Positions 58,101 through 64,000 of a DNA stretch of 64,000 bases are shown piece by piece. Location of the stretch: assembly GCF_037975245.1 (NCBI RefSeq), contig NC_092582.1, positions 15,207,077 to 15,271,076 on the forward strand, read 5' to 3'. The notes under the pieces are model-generated. The model did not search any database, was not told where the DNA came from, and saw only the letters and a program-made list of their open reading frames with translations. Made by a program: the position numbers and the translations under genes. The DNA comes from Apostichopus japonicus. Taxonomy: Eukaryota; Echinodermata; Holothuroidea; Aspidochirotida; Stichopodidae. Every line of letters starts with the position of its first letter. Within the stretch, counting starts at the first letter, position 1.

Positions 58101-60123
58101 CAAATTGCAAGGTTAATTGACTTACCTCAATTAATCTATCCAATTGGTAAAACTTTACATGTAAATCTTTAAAATTATCTAGGAACAGGTCCCTGAGCTG
58201 GTAGTCGTACATAATCTTGACAAGAATGGCAAAAGCCTGTTCTTCTGGCATCTGTTGATTAAAAAACACCAGACAGAGAGAGAGAGAGCAGTTAAATTAT
58301 CTCCTACCCTTTTATCTTTGTGCTATTATCTTAAGAAGAAGTTTTCAATTTTTTTTTATTACCAAACTAAAAGTCTTCATAAGCTTAAACGCTCATGCAA
58401 CGATGCGAGATGGGTCATTCCATATCAGATCCGAAAAGTTTGGAGAAAATTGTAGATTCCCACTATCCTTGCATAAAACAGAACACCTGGATGCAATAAG
58501 CATATTCTGACAATTTCAGCTATTATCTTAAGAAGAAATTATCAATTTTGTAATTACCAAATTAAAAGTCTTCATAAGTTTAAACGATCATGCAAGAATG
58601 CGTAATGGGTCATTCCATGAATATCAAATCCAAAAAGTTTGGAGAACATTGTGGCCAACTAAAAATCACCACCATCCCTTGCATAAAACAGTACACCACG
58701 CAATAAGCATATTCTGAAAATTTCAGTTGCTTTTTTTCCAAAAGTGACCAATTTAGAAATTCCACAATTTTGCTGGCCGAGCACGATATTTTGGCATTTT
58801 CTTGATTTTTGAGGTCCAATTTCTCAGAGTCAAGCAACAGCAATCTGTGATTTGACACAGAATAACCCAAATGTTGTGTCACCCAACCTCCCCCCCCCCC
58901 AAAAAAAATAAATAAATAAATTTTGGTTGATATTTGCAGTCAGTTTATAAACATCTAATTCAGAGACTACATCAAAAAGAAAAAAACTGCAGCAGCTGTA
59001 AAATCCCCTGCAGCTAGGCTGAATCCATATCACAGAATATAAAGAATTATCTCAGCAGACCAACAGTGTCTATTGTGTGAATCTGCAATGCCTATTGTGT
59101 GACCACATATTTCCTACATAACCTGGTATTGTTTTTTTTTCCACCTTCTACATCTTTCTTTGCCTCAAAGTTTGGGATACATTGTACCGCATGTGGACAT
59201 TACGAGGTATCAACATGAAATGGAAAAGGAAGGAAAAAAATAAAGGCAAGTAAAAATTTTTGTTACTCACATGTAACCAAAGGACGGCAGTAAGGAATGA
59301 CATACCCTGACAATAAGCAACATCGGGATCGTAGATGGAATACGCCTATAGAATCAAGAATAACAACACCTTTGTTAGCTGCTGTGATGACATCATTCAC
59401 TCTGCAGTTGCCAGGTACATTCCACAAAATTCAAACAAATTTGAAACATTATTATCTTTGCCATGCCACCTGCTATGATTTTGACCTTAAAGATGCAGCA
59501 TTCAGTTTCAGCCACCGGAACATTCCTTTAATATTTTGCAGTAATAATAATCATAATAATCAGCAGTTATTTTTACGACGCTTAAGCAACCACAAATGTG
59601 GAAGAAACCTGCCAAGGGCTTATGGATTACAACTAATACACGTCAGGTGGCTTCCAATTCAACATTTCAACTCAAATTTGGAATCTCTTCAATCTAGAAA
59701 GTCATTTCAGATGGGAAAACTATCAATTGCTCTTGGATGAAAAATCCACCTTACTATGACCGATTGCTAAGCCTCATTGCTTCAAATGCCACCCACCGCC
59801 TTTATCCAATCGGCCACTGCACCGGTAACGAGGATACCCCTTAATTAAGCCACCTATGAGATATCTATGATTAATAAACCACATGGCTGATCCTTCTCAG
59901 GGACTTATCCACTTATCCATCCCAGTATAAGACACTTTAAAAAAAAAAATGGATATAGCTTCCCCGATCTGTGACCTGTTAAAGTGTAAACTAGCATTTT
60001 TTTCTGTACCTTGCTGATTTTTAACATGGCCTCCTGGCCACCTTCGTCTTCTGTTTGGAATTTTTCATGAGCTGTGAAGGTTCTACTTATATCTCGCGTG
60101 ATCATCTCCTCCATCGGGGAGTC
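38507..60123 (-). CDS. RABGAP1: RABGAP1-type Rab GTPase-activating protein (5' part off window)
   Basis: Eleven exons on the minus strand join in one phase-0 frame of 367 residues plus stop. The order matches RABGAP1/RABGAP1L: part of the TBC domain, then a long coiled coil. ITRDISR carries the TBC arginine finger (IxxDxxR) and YCQGMSFL the glutamine finger (YxQ), which together stimulate GTP hydrolysis on Rab proteins. MPEEQAFAILVKIM, VHMFASQWFLTLFT, MRLEQENDELAHEL and KQICSQQSERLEK follow the vertebrate order residue by residue in places. Exons upstream of 60,123 (start of TBC, kinesin-like and PTB regions) are not in the window. All internal exons are multiples of three. Vertebrate members act on endosomal/Golgi Rabs in the cytosol. 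The RABGAP1 and RABGAP1L paralogues cannot be told apart here, so the symbol is for the group. Confidence 0.92.
39831..39995 (-). CDS. RABGAP1: RABGAP1-type exon: coiled coil
   Basis: Acceptor CATTTCAAG, donor GTATGT, 165 nt: VKEMYREVTEKAEADLQKYK, then YKQICSQQSERLEKLQQE and DDLLHLK. YKQICSQxSERLEK is shared with vertebrate RABGAP1. Confidence 0.92.
40030..40345 (-). mobile_element. tRNA-derived SINE
   Basis: On the minus strand the 5' head has an A-box-like TGGCCAATTGG (40,324-40,314) and a B box GGCTCGATTCC (40,280-40,270), spaced as in tRNA genes. A body with CTTGGGCAAGATGC, CTCCACCCAGGGG and GGGTACC follows, then GCGCTTTGAG and a TAT-rich tail. This body layout is common among SINEs of marine invertebrates. 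It lies in an intron of the RABGAP1-type gene, in the same orientation. Confidence 0.8.
40760..40930 (+). repeat. 3' end fragment of a CR1/L2-like LINE
   Basis: Reads CACCCCGTCAAGCCCGCAAG, a T/C-rich stretch, then AACAAATAAATGAAATGAAA and more ATGAA units. Same motif order as 882-1,017, so both probably come from one family and are strongly 5' truncated. Confidence 0.5.
41446..41550 (-). CDS. RABGAP1: RABGAP1-type exon: coiled coil
   Basis: Acceptor ACATTCAG, donor GTAAGC, 105 nt: ERDRVLDFDKEVKSLKLQLM and EFKEENNHLESETCK, with a heptad-like Leu pattern. Confidence 0.88.
42536..42646 (-). CDS. RABGAP1: RABGAP1-type exon: coiled coil
   Basis: Acceptor ATTTCTTCAG, donor GTAAGT, 111 nt: RENKSLVKSNMRLEQENDEL, then AHELITYKLAMEKQLDN. 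MRLEQENDxLAHEL is a family hallmark. Confidence 0.92.
43186..43275 (-). CDS. RABGAP1: RABGAP1-type exon: start of coiled coil
   Basis: Acceptor TATTTCACAG, donor GTGAGA, 90 nt: INSKKLKRYEKDFYAIKEME and EREDPMSRME. Confidence 0.9.
43896..44024 (-). CDS. RABGAP1: RABGAP1-type exon: end of TBC domain
   Basis: Acceptor TTGTTCTAG, donor GTAAGT, 129 nt: ASKKELLGQDFEGILKYFRV, then TLPKRYRTEE and ELIQLAMSTK. DFEGxLKxFRVxLPKRYR is characteristic of this family. Confidence 0.92.
44180..44325. repeat. Tandem duplication, 72-bp unit, two copies
   Basis: ACTCTAAGTGACACT(T/G)AGAT, GCTTGGACATTGGATATCA and a TATTAATACCTT-like end repeat once, followed by a TTGA/TCGA run. It is intronic in the RABGAP1-type gene. 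Confidence 0.85.
44538..44579 (-). CDS. RABGAP1: RABGAP1-type micro-size exon (42 nt)
   Basis: Acceptor TTCATACAG, donor GTTAGT: GMGVLFNVSIALLK. It matches the short segment GISVIFNVALGLLK of vertebrate RABGAP1. It keeps frame with both neighbours. Confidence 0.9.
45179..45409. mobile_element. hAT-like MITE (231 bp)
   Basis: Ends CAGGCGCGTAGC and, inverted, CAGGCGCGTAGT form terminal inverted repeats. The flanking 8-mers are CAAACAGC (45,171-45,178) and CAAATAGC (45,410-45,417), 7 of 8 identical, fitting an 8-bp hAT duplication. No coding content. It sits in an intron of the RABGAP1-type gene. Confidence 0.75.
45705..45780 (-). promoter_or_regulatory. Triplicated splice-donor region, 35-bp unit
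   Basis: Downstream of the 144-nt RABGAP1-type exon the donor AGAG|GTAAAG is copied at exact 35-bp steps: exon ends at 45,780, and equivalent AGAG or AGAG-like junctions at 45,745 (GTAAAG) and 45,710 (GTAAGG). Each unit also contains ACCTATTT(T/C)AG, an acceptor-like text directly before the copied donor. The annotated donor is the first one met by the spliceosome. Confidence 0.75.
45780..45923 (-). CDS. RABGAP1: RABGAP1-type exon: TBC C-terminal helices
   Basis: Acceptor ATATTCACAG, donor GTAAAG, 144 nt: DLLPDLFSHFDHIGIEVHMF, then ASQWFLTLFT and IIDVFLSE. The donor region is triplicated downstream (see 45,705-45,780). Confidence 0.92.
46683..46846 (+). promoter_or_regulatory. Probable promoter/5' leader of the THAP-like exon
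   Basis: A consensus CRE (TGACGTCA, 46,703-46,710) is followed by ACTTCCGGGA, an ETS-type site, about 20 bp later, then a CpG-bearing leader up to the ATG. This pairing is usual for TATA-less animal promoters. Confidence 0.4.
46847..46995 (+). pseudogene. THAP-domain start exon with nonsense codon
   Basis: ATG at 46,847 opens MPSRYVVAGCSTTSKDGFLM, then HAFPKDDRNRRI, followed by TGA at 46,943. THAP zinc-finger DNA-binding domains start the same way and continue FPKDxxxRKKW. The codon at the conserved Trp position is TGA where TGG is expected. The first zinc Cys (usually CxxxxC near residues 5-10) is Tyr here. Beyond the stop the frame runs on as TRLVQNTTHTQRYE. The remaining THAP zinc ligands (C-x2-H) were not found nearby. 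It is likely a dead gene or P-element-like fragment. Confidence 0.6.
47203..47210. repeat. Target-site duplication, left (TACACAGG)
   Basis: Perfect 8-bp match to 56,274-56,281 on the far side of the composite element. Confidence 0.65.
47211..48219. mobile_element. Left terminal element, non-autonomous hAT-like
   Basis: 1,009 bp with inverted ends CACTGGCGGATCCA at both sides. The interior has no transposase. A frame on its minus strand is shared with the right copy but is frameshifted between them. The copies look roughly 95% identical by eye. No duplication flanks this copy alone. Confidence 0.8.
48220..49650. other. Composite-element cargo, left part; no gene seen
   Basis: AT-rich DNA with an (AT)n tract at 48,518-48,565. 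Short open frames lack recognisable features. It ends at the promoter of the nested gene. Confidence 0.5.
49653..49660 (+). promoter_or_regulatory. TATA box of the nested repeat-protein gene
   Basis: AATATATAATG lies about 30 bp before the expected transcript start near 49,685. A good donor (GAAAG|GTAAGT, exon end 49,805) follows, which fits a short non-coding first exon of about 120 nt. Confidence 0.5.
49685..49805 (+). other. Probable 5'-UTR exon of the nested repeat-protein gene
   Basis: It lies between a TATA box and a consensus donor GTAAGT at 49,806. The coding exon begins after an acceptor TTTTCACTCGTAG ending at 51,731, eight bases before the ATG. The start of this exon is estimated. 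Confidence 0.5.
50576..50811. repeat. Minisatellite, 26-29-bp unit, eight copies
   Basis: Unit AACAAAGAAACACCCACTAG followed by 4-9 bases of A/G. Length variation sits only in the A run. It lies in the 5'-UTR intron of the nested gene. The Phe-rich frame on the minus strand is an artefact of the repeat. Confidence 0.9.
51740..52765 (+). CDS. Secreted six-repeat VCBS/FG-GAP-like protein
   Basis: 341 residues in one coding exon. Residues 1-23 form a signal peptide (basic start, VIIAVMLMIPSVIA core). Six units of 53-54 residues follow, beginning near residues 42, 95, 149, 203, 257 and 310, each with GDFNGDGKDDMLCH (last one GDYDGDSKTDMLCH). DxNxDGxxD is a calcium-binding loop as in FG-GAP/VCBS repeats. 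Each unit also has a KW(I/V)A strand and a GW(C) turn with paired Cys. The fold is probably a secreted beta-propeller binding sugars or proteins. That is inference. Units two to four are nearly identical at the DNA level (162-bp period), so the array has been homogenised recently. The gene lies antisense inside a RABGAP1-type intron and within the composite element. AATAAA at 52,858 closes it. Similar repeat proteins are frequent in bacteria, and an origin by transfer cannot be excluded. Confidence 0.85.
   Translation: MIFSRTFGAVIIAVMLMIPSVIARRWDPDLKWCGSRAQLYEGDFNGDGKTDLLCHRTNDGYKWIAFADSNGQFPGTSWEQGIGWCWHNNAQLHIGDFNGDGKDDMLCHDTSSGHKWIAFANCQGNFAERTSWESGSGWCGHSNAELHIGDFNGDGKDDMLCHDTSSGHKWIAFANSQGNFAGRTSWESGSGWCGHSNAELHIGDFNGDGKDDMLCHDTSTGYKWIAYANRQGNFADRTGWEEGIGWCRHSGSSLHIGDFNGDGKDDMLCHDTKGYKWVALANCQNNFSDRTTWEAGLGWCNHRGAVFFLGDYDGDSKTDMLCHDSNTGKKWIIYAELTIFQ
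52018..52502 (+). repeat. 162-bp coding repeat, near-identical units
   Basis: ATTGGGGACTTCAACGGGGA recurs at about 52,019, 52,181 and 52,343 with only a few differences over most of each unit, while outer units differ much more. Confidence 0.9.
52858..52863 (+). terminator. Poly(A) signal of the nested gene
   Basis: AATAAA 93 bases after the stop codon, in AGCAATAAAAGTAAA. Confidence 0.65.
53942..54425. repeat. Direct repeat of ~75 bp, ~410 bp apart
   Basis: CTCAAATAATAGTCAATAT, TTTTGCGAAAATAAA and TTTCTGAGCTGGTA recur at 53,942-54,010 and 54,350-54,420 with several differences. Confidence 0.75.
55105..55143 (+). repeat. 39-base poly-A tract
   Basis: Uninterrupted A run following CTTCAAC. 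It may be a retroposition tail. No clear target duplication was identified. Confidence 0.9.
55274..56273. mobile_element. Right terminal element, non-autonomous hAT-like
   Basis: 1,000 bp, same orientation and same CACTGGCGGATCCA inverted ends as the left copy. Differences are point changes and short indels, mostly in G runs. Confidence 0.8.
56274..56281. repeat. Target-site duplication, right (TACACAGG)
   Basis: Partner of 47,203-47,210. It directly abuts the right terminal inverted repeat. Confidence 0.65.
56383..56543. repeat. Perfect 80-bp inverted repeat with 1-nt centre
   Basis: Left arm 56,383-56,462 and right arm 56,464-56,543 are exact reverse complements around C at 56,463. Each arm contains ACAGGTAAGTGGG or its complement near the outer end, i.e. 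a consensus splice donor on both strands. It lies about 100 bp right of the composite element. Confidence 0.95.
56679..56900 (+). CDS. Candidate small secreted peptide
   Basis: 73 codons. The start MMVLITVVLFMLNQPVSAQG has a clear hydrophobic core and a plausible cleavage site after SAQ or VSA. The remainder is basic with DRQRR, NSS and a Pro-rich end. A competing minus-strand frame covers the same bases. It could be a first exon (GG|GTAGTC is a weak donor). Not recognised. Confidence 0.25.
   Translation: MMVLITVVLFMLNQPVSAQGSPTVLLEDFDRQRRISASGIVYNSSARGSIDREKHRYLPPPRKLFPPLLPQEF
56713..56969 (-). pseudogene. Candidate acidic frame with one frameshift
   Basis: ATG at 56,969 opens MSSPESSDSEDFTSQDIRKL and meets TGA. 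One base out of frame, an open stretch TKIKILEVEEEEIVFEGEED continues to a basic segment ending at 56,713. Acidic low-complexity N-terminus, no recognised family. Either this or the opposite-strand peptide may be real, or neither. Confidence 0.2.
56901..58125. other. Intron of the RABGAP1-type gene, no gene recognised
   Basis: Open frames on the plus strand (57,091-57,276, 57,865-58,056) lack splice signals or motifs that I can support. Confidence 0.5.
58126..58251 (-). CDS. RABGAP1: RABGAP1-type exon: TBC helix exon
   Basis: Acceptor TTAATCAACAG, donor GTAAGT, 126 nt: MPEEQAFAILVKIMYDYQLR to QLDRLIE. It is followed in transcript order by the 12.2-kb intron that contains the composite element and its nested gene. 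Confidence 0.92.
58322..58726. repeat. Tandem duplication, ~197-205-bp unit, two copies
   Basis: Both copies start GCTATTATCTTAAGAAGAA and share AAAAGTCTTCATAAG, GGGTCATTCCAT, AAAAGTTTGGAGAA and GCAATAAGCATATTCTGA. Second copy begins at 58,519. It is intronic. Confidence 0.9.
59271..59345 (-). CDS. RABGAP1: RABGAP1-type exon: TBC glutamine-finger exon
   Basis: Acceptor TTCTATAG, donor GTGAGT, 75 nt: AYSIYDPDVAYCQGMSFLTA and then VLWLH. The Gln of YCQG is the catalytic glutamine finger. Confidence 0.92.
60010..60123 (-). CDS. RABGAP1: RABGAP1-type exon: TBC arginine-finger exon
   Basis: Acceptor TTTCGACAG, donor GTACAG, 114 nt. It starts DSPMEEMITRDISRTFTAHE, and the Arg of IxxDxxR is present. 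It ends MLKISK. This is the most 5' exon I can recognise in the window. Confidence 0.92.
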
Positions 60124-61317
60124 CTGTCGAAAGAGAAAAGAGACTGCATAAAATTTTGGGTAATTTTATTATAAGCTATGTCGTGATTTGTTAGCCGAAA
60201 AGTTCTTGACAGATTATTGTGACGATGATTCCATCATAAGTTTTAACTTTACTTTTTTTACCCAGAATGGAAAACTTCACATGGATTCTGGCTGGCATTC
60301 AAAAATGGCATTTATATGTACAGTTTGTGTTATATTCAAAACAACCAGGTGTCTCTCTTGAAACTGAAAACTTGCTTGTTACCTTTGAAAAAAATTTGAA
60401 ATCTTTTTGAATTTTTTTTATTTGTGTTATTTTGGGAAGTCCAGGGACTTGGCAATGTTCATTACAACATGTTAAAGTGACAGCATTGATCAATGTTTTC
60501 AGTCCTTAGAAAGGAGTTGATAAAGTCACACATTCACAGGTCCAAGTTGAATATATAGTAGAACAAGTCCTATCCCTTTAAAGGTAACAGCTCTCCCCCT
60601 TCCTCTCTTTACATCAGTGGATGGGCCCCACCAATAAATTTTCAGGTTGGCACCTAACATGAGCAATTGTGATGTTTGTGAACTTTGATTCACACATCAG
60701 CAGTAATTACATTTTGATATATATACAACCGGGAGGCGTTCCTCACCGATTATTCCCCATAAAGTTTGGTCTCTTTTAATACCGGAAAGCCAGCAGGGCA
60801 GTCCGTCATTACTTGGCTAATTAAAACATCACGGAGTATTCACATTACAAGCGTGTCGATTCCGGAAGAGTCTCACCGACATCGACATTTATCTTTCAAC
60901 GTACCTCCCTTCCAGATTCATAGATTTAACAAAGAGAACTTGATCAAAAAAAACAAAATTCATTTAATCGGGAAGAATGGCCTGATTTGGTGAGAAAATA
61001 CAGATTCTTAGGTGACAAAAATTGGTCATTCATTACAAAGGTTTATGCAGATTACGGAGATAAAGTTGCTACTAGTCATCTGGCCAATTACCAGAGGAAA
61101 GTTTGCACAAGAAATGAGAAAAGCAGGGTCCTCAGCTGTCGTCAACAGACAATAAATAAGGTATAATCACACTTGAGGTGAGAATTAGAATCTCCAAAAC
61201 AACTGAAATTTCTCAAATCACTTTCCACTTACTGTGCAATATGCAGATATACACTAGCCTTATATTCAATAAGTACATGAACCTTTAAGGAAGGGACTGA
61301 GAGGAACAGAAAGAGTG

Positions 61318-61862
61318 AGGGAGAGAGTGAGGGAGAGTGAGGGAGAGGGAGTGGAGAGGGGGTAGGGGCAGAGAGAAGAGAGAGGGGACGGAGAGAGGGG
61401 ACGGAGAAAGGGGACGGAGGAGAGGGAAGGGGCAAAGAGAAGAGAGAGGGGACAGAGAGAGGGGACGGAGAGAGGGGACGGAGGAGAGGCAGAGAGAAGA
61501 GAGAGGGGACGGAGAGAGGGAACGGAGAGAGGGAACGGAGAGAGGGGACGGAGGAGAGGGAGGGGGTAGGGGCAGAGAGAAGAGAGAGGGGACGGAGAGA
61601 GGGGACGGAGGAGAGGGAGGGGAGGGGCAGAGAGAAAAGAGATGGGACGGAGAGAGGGGACGGAGAGAGGGGACGGAGAGAGGGGACGGAGAGAGGGGAC
61701 GGAGGAGAGGGAGGGGAGGGGCAGAGAGAAGAGAGAGGGGACGGAGAGAGGGGACGGAGAGAGGGGACGGAGAGAGGGGACGGAGGAGAGGGAGGGGAGG
61801 GGCAGAGAGAAGAGAGTGGGGACGGAGGAGAGGGAGGAGAGGGAGAGGAGGGAGGGAGGGGA
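61318..61862. repeat. 545-bp purine-only minisatellite (GGGGACGGAGAGA type)
   Basis: Units GGGGACGGAGAGA interspersed with GGAGAGGGAGGGG and GGGGCAGAGAGAAGAGAGA, with almost no T on the plus strand. Long open frames on both strands arise from composition alone. A higher-order pattern of about 130-140 bp is visible. Confidence 0.9.
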
Positions 61863-62508
61863 GAAAAGTGGAGTGAAAAGGAGTGCCTTGTGTCCTCAAC
61901 TGGCAAATGGCAAAAACCACTGTCACTCATTCAGTATAGTAGATTCTGTACCCCAAATTATATGTTCGCCCCCCCCCCCCGCCCTCCAAGACATTAACAA
62001 GGCATACTGTACAGGAGTCCCCTGTAGACATTAAACAAGCACTTGTAACACATAACTTCAAACTTCCAATGTCCACAAAAGCCATTAGTCCTTTCAAAAA
62101 ACTTTTTCTTGGTAGTACTACAGTAGCTAAATTTATGACCACTAAGTTGTCAAAATATTATCCTTACTAGAAAAGTGATTGACAGACGATGCCAATATAA
62201 AAGCCCCAAAAGCCATAATATGACAACAAAATATAAACTATAACTATATGTATATGTATGCTCCATGAAACTTGAGAATATTAGTCACAACAGAAAGGTC
62301 ATTCCCAAGGTCAAGTTTCATTACTTCATTGTTTAAAGTGATACACTGTTGTTTGAGGTCAAAACCAGTCCATTGGTGGAGAATGAAGGGAGACAAGAAG
62401 ACATATATATCGACAATCTGGTGCAAAAGAGAGAAAATTTACCGACATAACACTTCAACTGTAGGGAACTTCAGGTTGAAAAATTCCATCAATTTTTCGG
62501 AGTTAATG

Positions 62509-62683
62509 CAAGGGACGAAATAACTGGGTTCGCATAGCAATTTGCTACCCAAGAATTGCCAGTTGCTAATCAATATTACTTTTGATTAGCAAAAGATGCA
62601 TTACCTGCTAATGCTAATTGCTATTTCCAAGAACTGTCGAGCAATTATTGCTAATCAATTCTCTAAAACTATTTCGTCCCTTG
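62509..62683. mobile_element. MITE with 14-bp inverted ends (175 bp)
   Basis: CAAGGGACGAAATA at the left and its exact reverse complement at the right. TAATG flanks both sides (62,504-62,508 and 62,684-62,688) as a 5-bp target duplication. The interior is built of GCTAAT/ATTAGC mirror motifs. Family unknown. The 5-bp duplication separates it from the hAT-like elements in this window. Confidence 0.8.
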
Positions 62684-64000
62684 TAATGAATTAAAATTGG
62701 TTCTAAATAATTCAACAAACAATAAAGCAGGGCTGTATAGATGTTTTTGATTGTTTTATTAGTTGAATAGAATAGAAAGGGAAACACTTCAGTACAAATC
62801 AGTTTGGTGACAAAACAACACTCCAAAAATGGGTAACCGCTGACAATGAACCACATATGAAACCATCGGGCATGTTGTGAAGGGCTCTTAATGGATCATT
62901 CTTCTTACAAATTGAGGAAGTGCAACCCTCTCTTTAAGTAGACAGGAATGAGATGTCCTGCAGTTGAGAGTACAGGCATGAGAGTTGAACTATGCATGGC
63001 GAAAGTAAAACAAGGTTAACGTACTAAACGTCCACACTTTATCATAGATCCTAAACAATCAAGCAGGTTGTGGCATTAATTTGTACTCTTTCTGGCAATT
63101 TGAATCAAATGTACAATCTTGATGATGTTCAAAAGCGCACATAATCTATCATTGAACTTTGACATCTACCTTTAATTTGCTTCCTTTATTTGCAATCCAG
63201 TGAAAACTAATTTAGTGAGCGATCATGTGATTCCACTGGATTCAAAAAAAAATTTGCGTACATTCATTTGTGCTTAATTAAGGCAAAAGGAGCCAATCGG
63301 AATCTTTCAACAATATTGGCATTCTTTATTGGTTATCTTCAATAAATTATTTGAAAATTAAATAGCCATGCAATGAATCACATTAGTACAATTTTATGGA
63401 TTATGCGGTCAATGTGTATCTATTAAAGGTTTACCCAAAAATCAACTAAAAAGGCTCCTTTAGGAAGAGACCACAATAAGCAGGAAACAGGCCTTCCTGG
63501 TCAGACCAAAGTGATAAACTTGAAATAATTTCCAAAAGTCTCATCTAGGTCAAATCTCTTGATTTTTTTTTACATACTATTTAATAATATTTAATACATC
63601 AAGTTGGTTATAATTTATTCCCCTGGTCTAAGCACTGCAACTTCCAGTATAACTGGTCATATATTGTATTAACTCTTTCTTACAGGCTACTTCTGGTGTC
63701 TGGAATATATCTTAAAAGGTTCTAAGACACACCTCTATCAGATTCTATTAACATGAGTCATATCCTCCAGTAAAGATGAAATCATTTTCATACACATATT
63801 AAAGTTCATACAAACATATATACACACACGCATACTGTACATACATATATACTGTTTATTCACACATGTATGCATACATACCACTTAATGTTTTGTGAAG
63901 AAACCATATCCCAGAGACCCAGATAAAAATTTGTTTCTTCAATGTTTTATGAAATTTTTTTGACAGTGCCCAAAATATCCCAAATTAATGATCTCAAAGT

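Larger units (their letters stand above)
60124..64000. other. Intron(s) of the RABGAP1-type gene; no further exon recognised
   Basis: I searched the minus strand for the expected upstream TBC exons (with a GIPExxRGxVWxLLAG-type motif) and found none, so they probably lie beyond 64,000. The stretch holds the purine-rich repeat at 61,318-61,862, a MITE at 62,509, and ACATA/CACAT simple repeats near 63,790-63,890. Confidence 0.5.

Noticed and set aside
61229-62034. Long Pro/Ser/Leu-rich and Arg/Glu/Gly-rich frames
   Set aside because: They are translations of a purine-only minisatellite, open in several frames because T is absent.
62244-62426. Possible upstream Rab-GAP exon on the minus strand
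   Set aside because: The translated text does not resemble the expected TBC start and lacks paired splice sites in frame.

Overview
The window looks like intron-rich animal nuclear DNA. It has GT-AG exons of conserved metazoan genes, degraded LINE, SINE and hAT-like copies, many poly-G/poly-C runs, and no rRNA or bacterial-style gene packing. Repeat types and gene content suggest a marine invertebrate deuterostome, perhaps an echinoderm. That placement is inference.

Layout. 0-12 kb: a weak candidate exon (740-818), a broken Jockey-type LINE on the minus strand (about 1.2-5.7 kb), a minisatellite with a doubled 346-bp higher-order unit (6.3-7.4 kb), and a ~182-bp satellite (10.9-11.7 kb). 13-32 kb: four head-to-tail minus-strand copies of a small two-exon membrane-protein gene of the TMEM35/DoxX-like type. 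One is a clear pseudogene (13.2-14.5 kb). Two lie in a ~6.5-kb tandem segmental duplication (15.9-22.5 and 22.5-28.9 kb). One is a diverged intact copy (30.2-31.6 kb). The duplication also carries a broken start exon of an unrecognised gene at its right-strand start in each copy.

38.5-64 kb: the 3' two thirds of a minus-strand RABGAP1-type Rab GTPase-activating protein. Eleven coding exons were resolved, all internal ones multiples of three. They run from inside the TBC domain (arginine finger and YxQ glutamine finger visible) to the C-terminal coiled coil. The 5' exons (PTB and kinesin-like regions) must lie beyond the right edge.

A 12.2-kb intron inside the TBC-coding part holds the most unusual structure. 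Two ~1-kb direct copies of a non-autonomous transposon with CACTGGCGGATCCA inverted ends bracket a 7-kb segment. The outermost ends of the pair, not the ends of either single copy, are flanked by the same 8-bp duplication TACACAGG. The 7-kb segment contains an intact gene on the opposite strand for a secreted protein of six calcium-loop (VCBS/FG-GAP-like) repeats, with its own TATA box, 5'-UTR exon, splice sites and poly(A) signal. The arrangement reads as a eukaryotic composite transposon that carried a host-type gene into the RABGAP1 intron. A perfect 80-bp inverted repeat lies 100 bp outside its right end, and a THAP-domain start exon with a nonsense codon lies 270 bp outside its left end.

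Coordinates of splice sites were read by eye from GT-AG signals and reading frame. Percent identities and difference counts are approximate.
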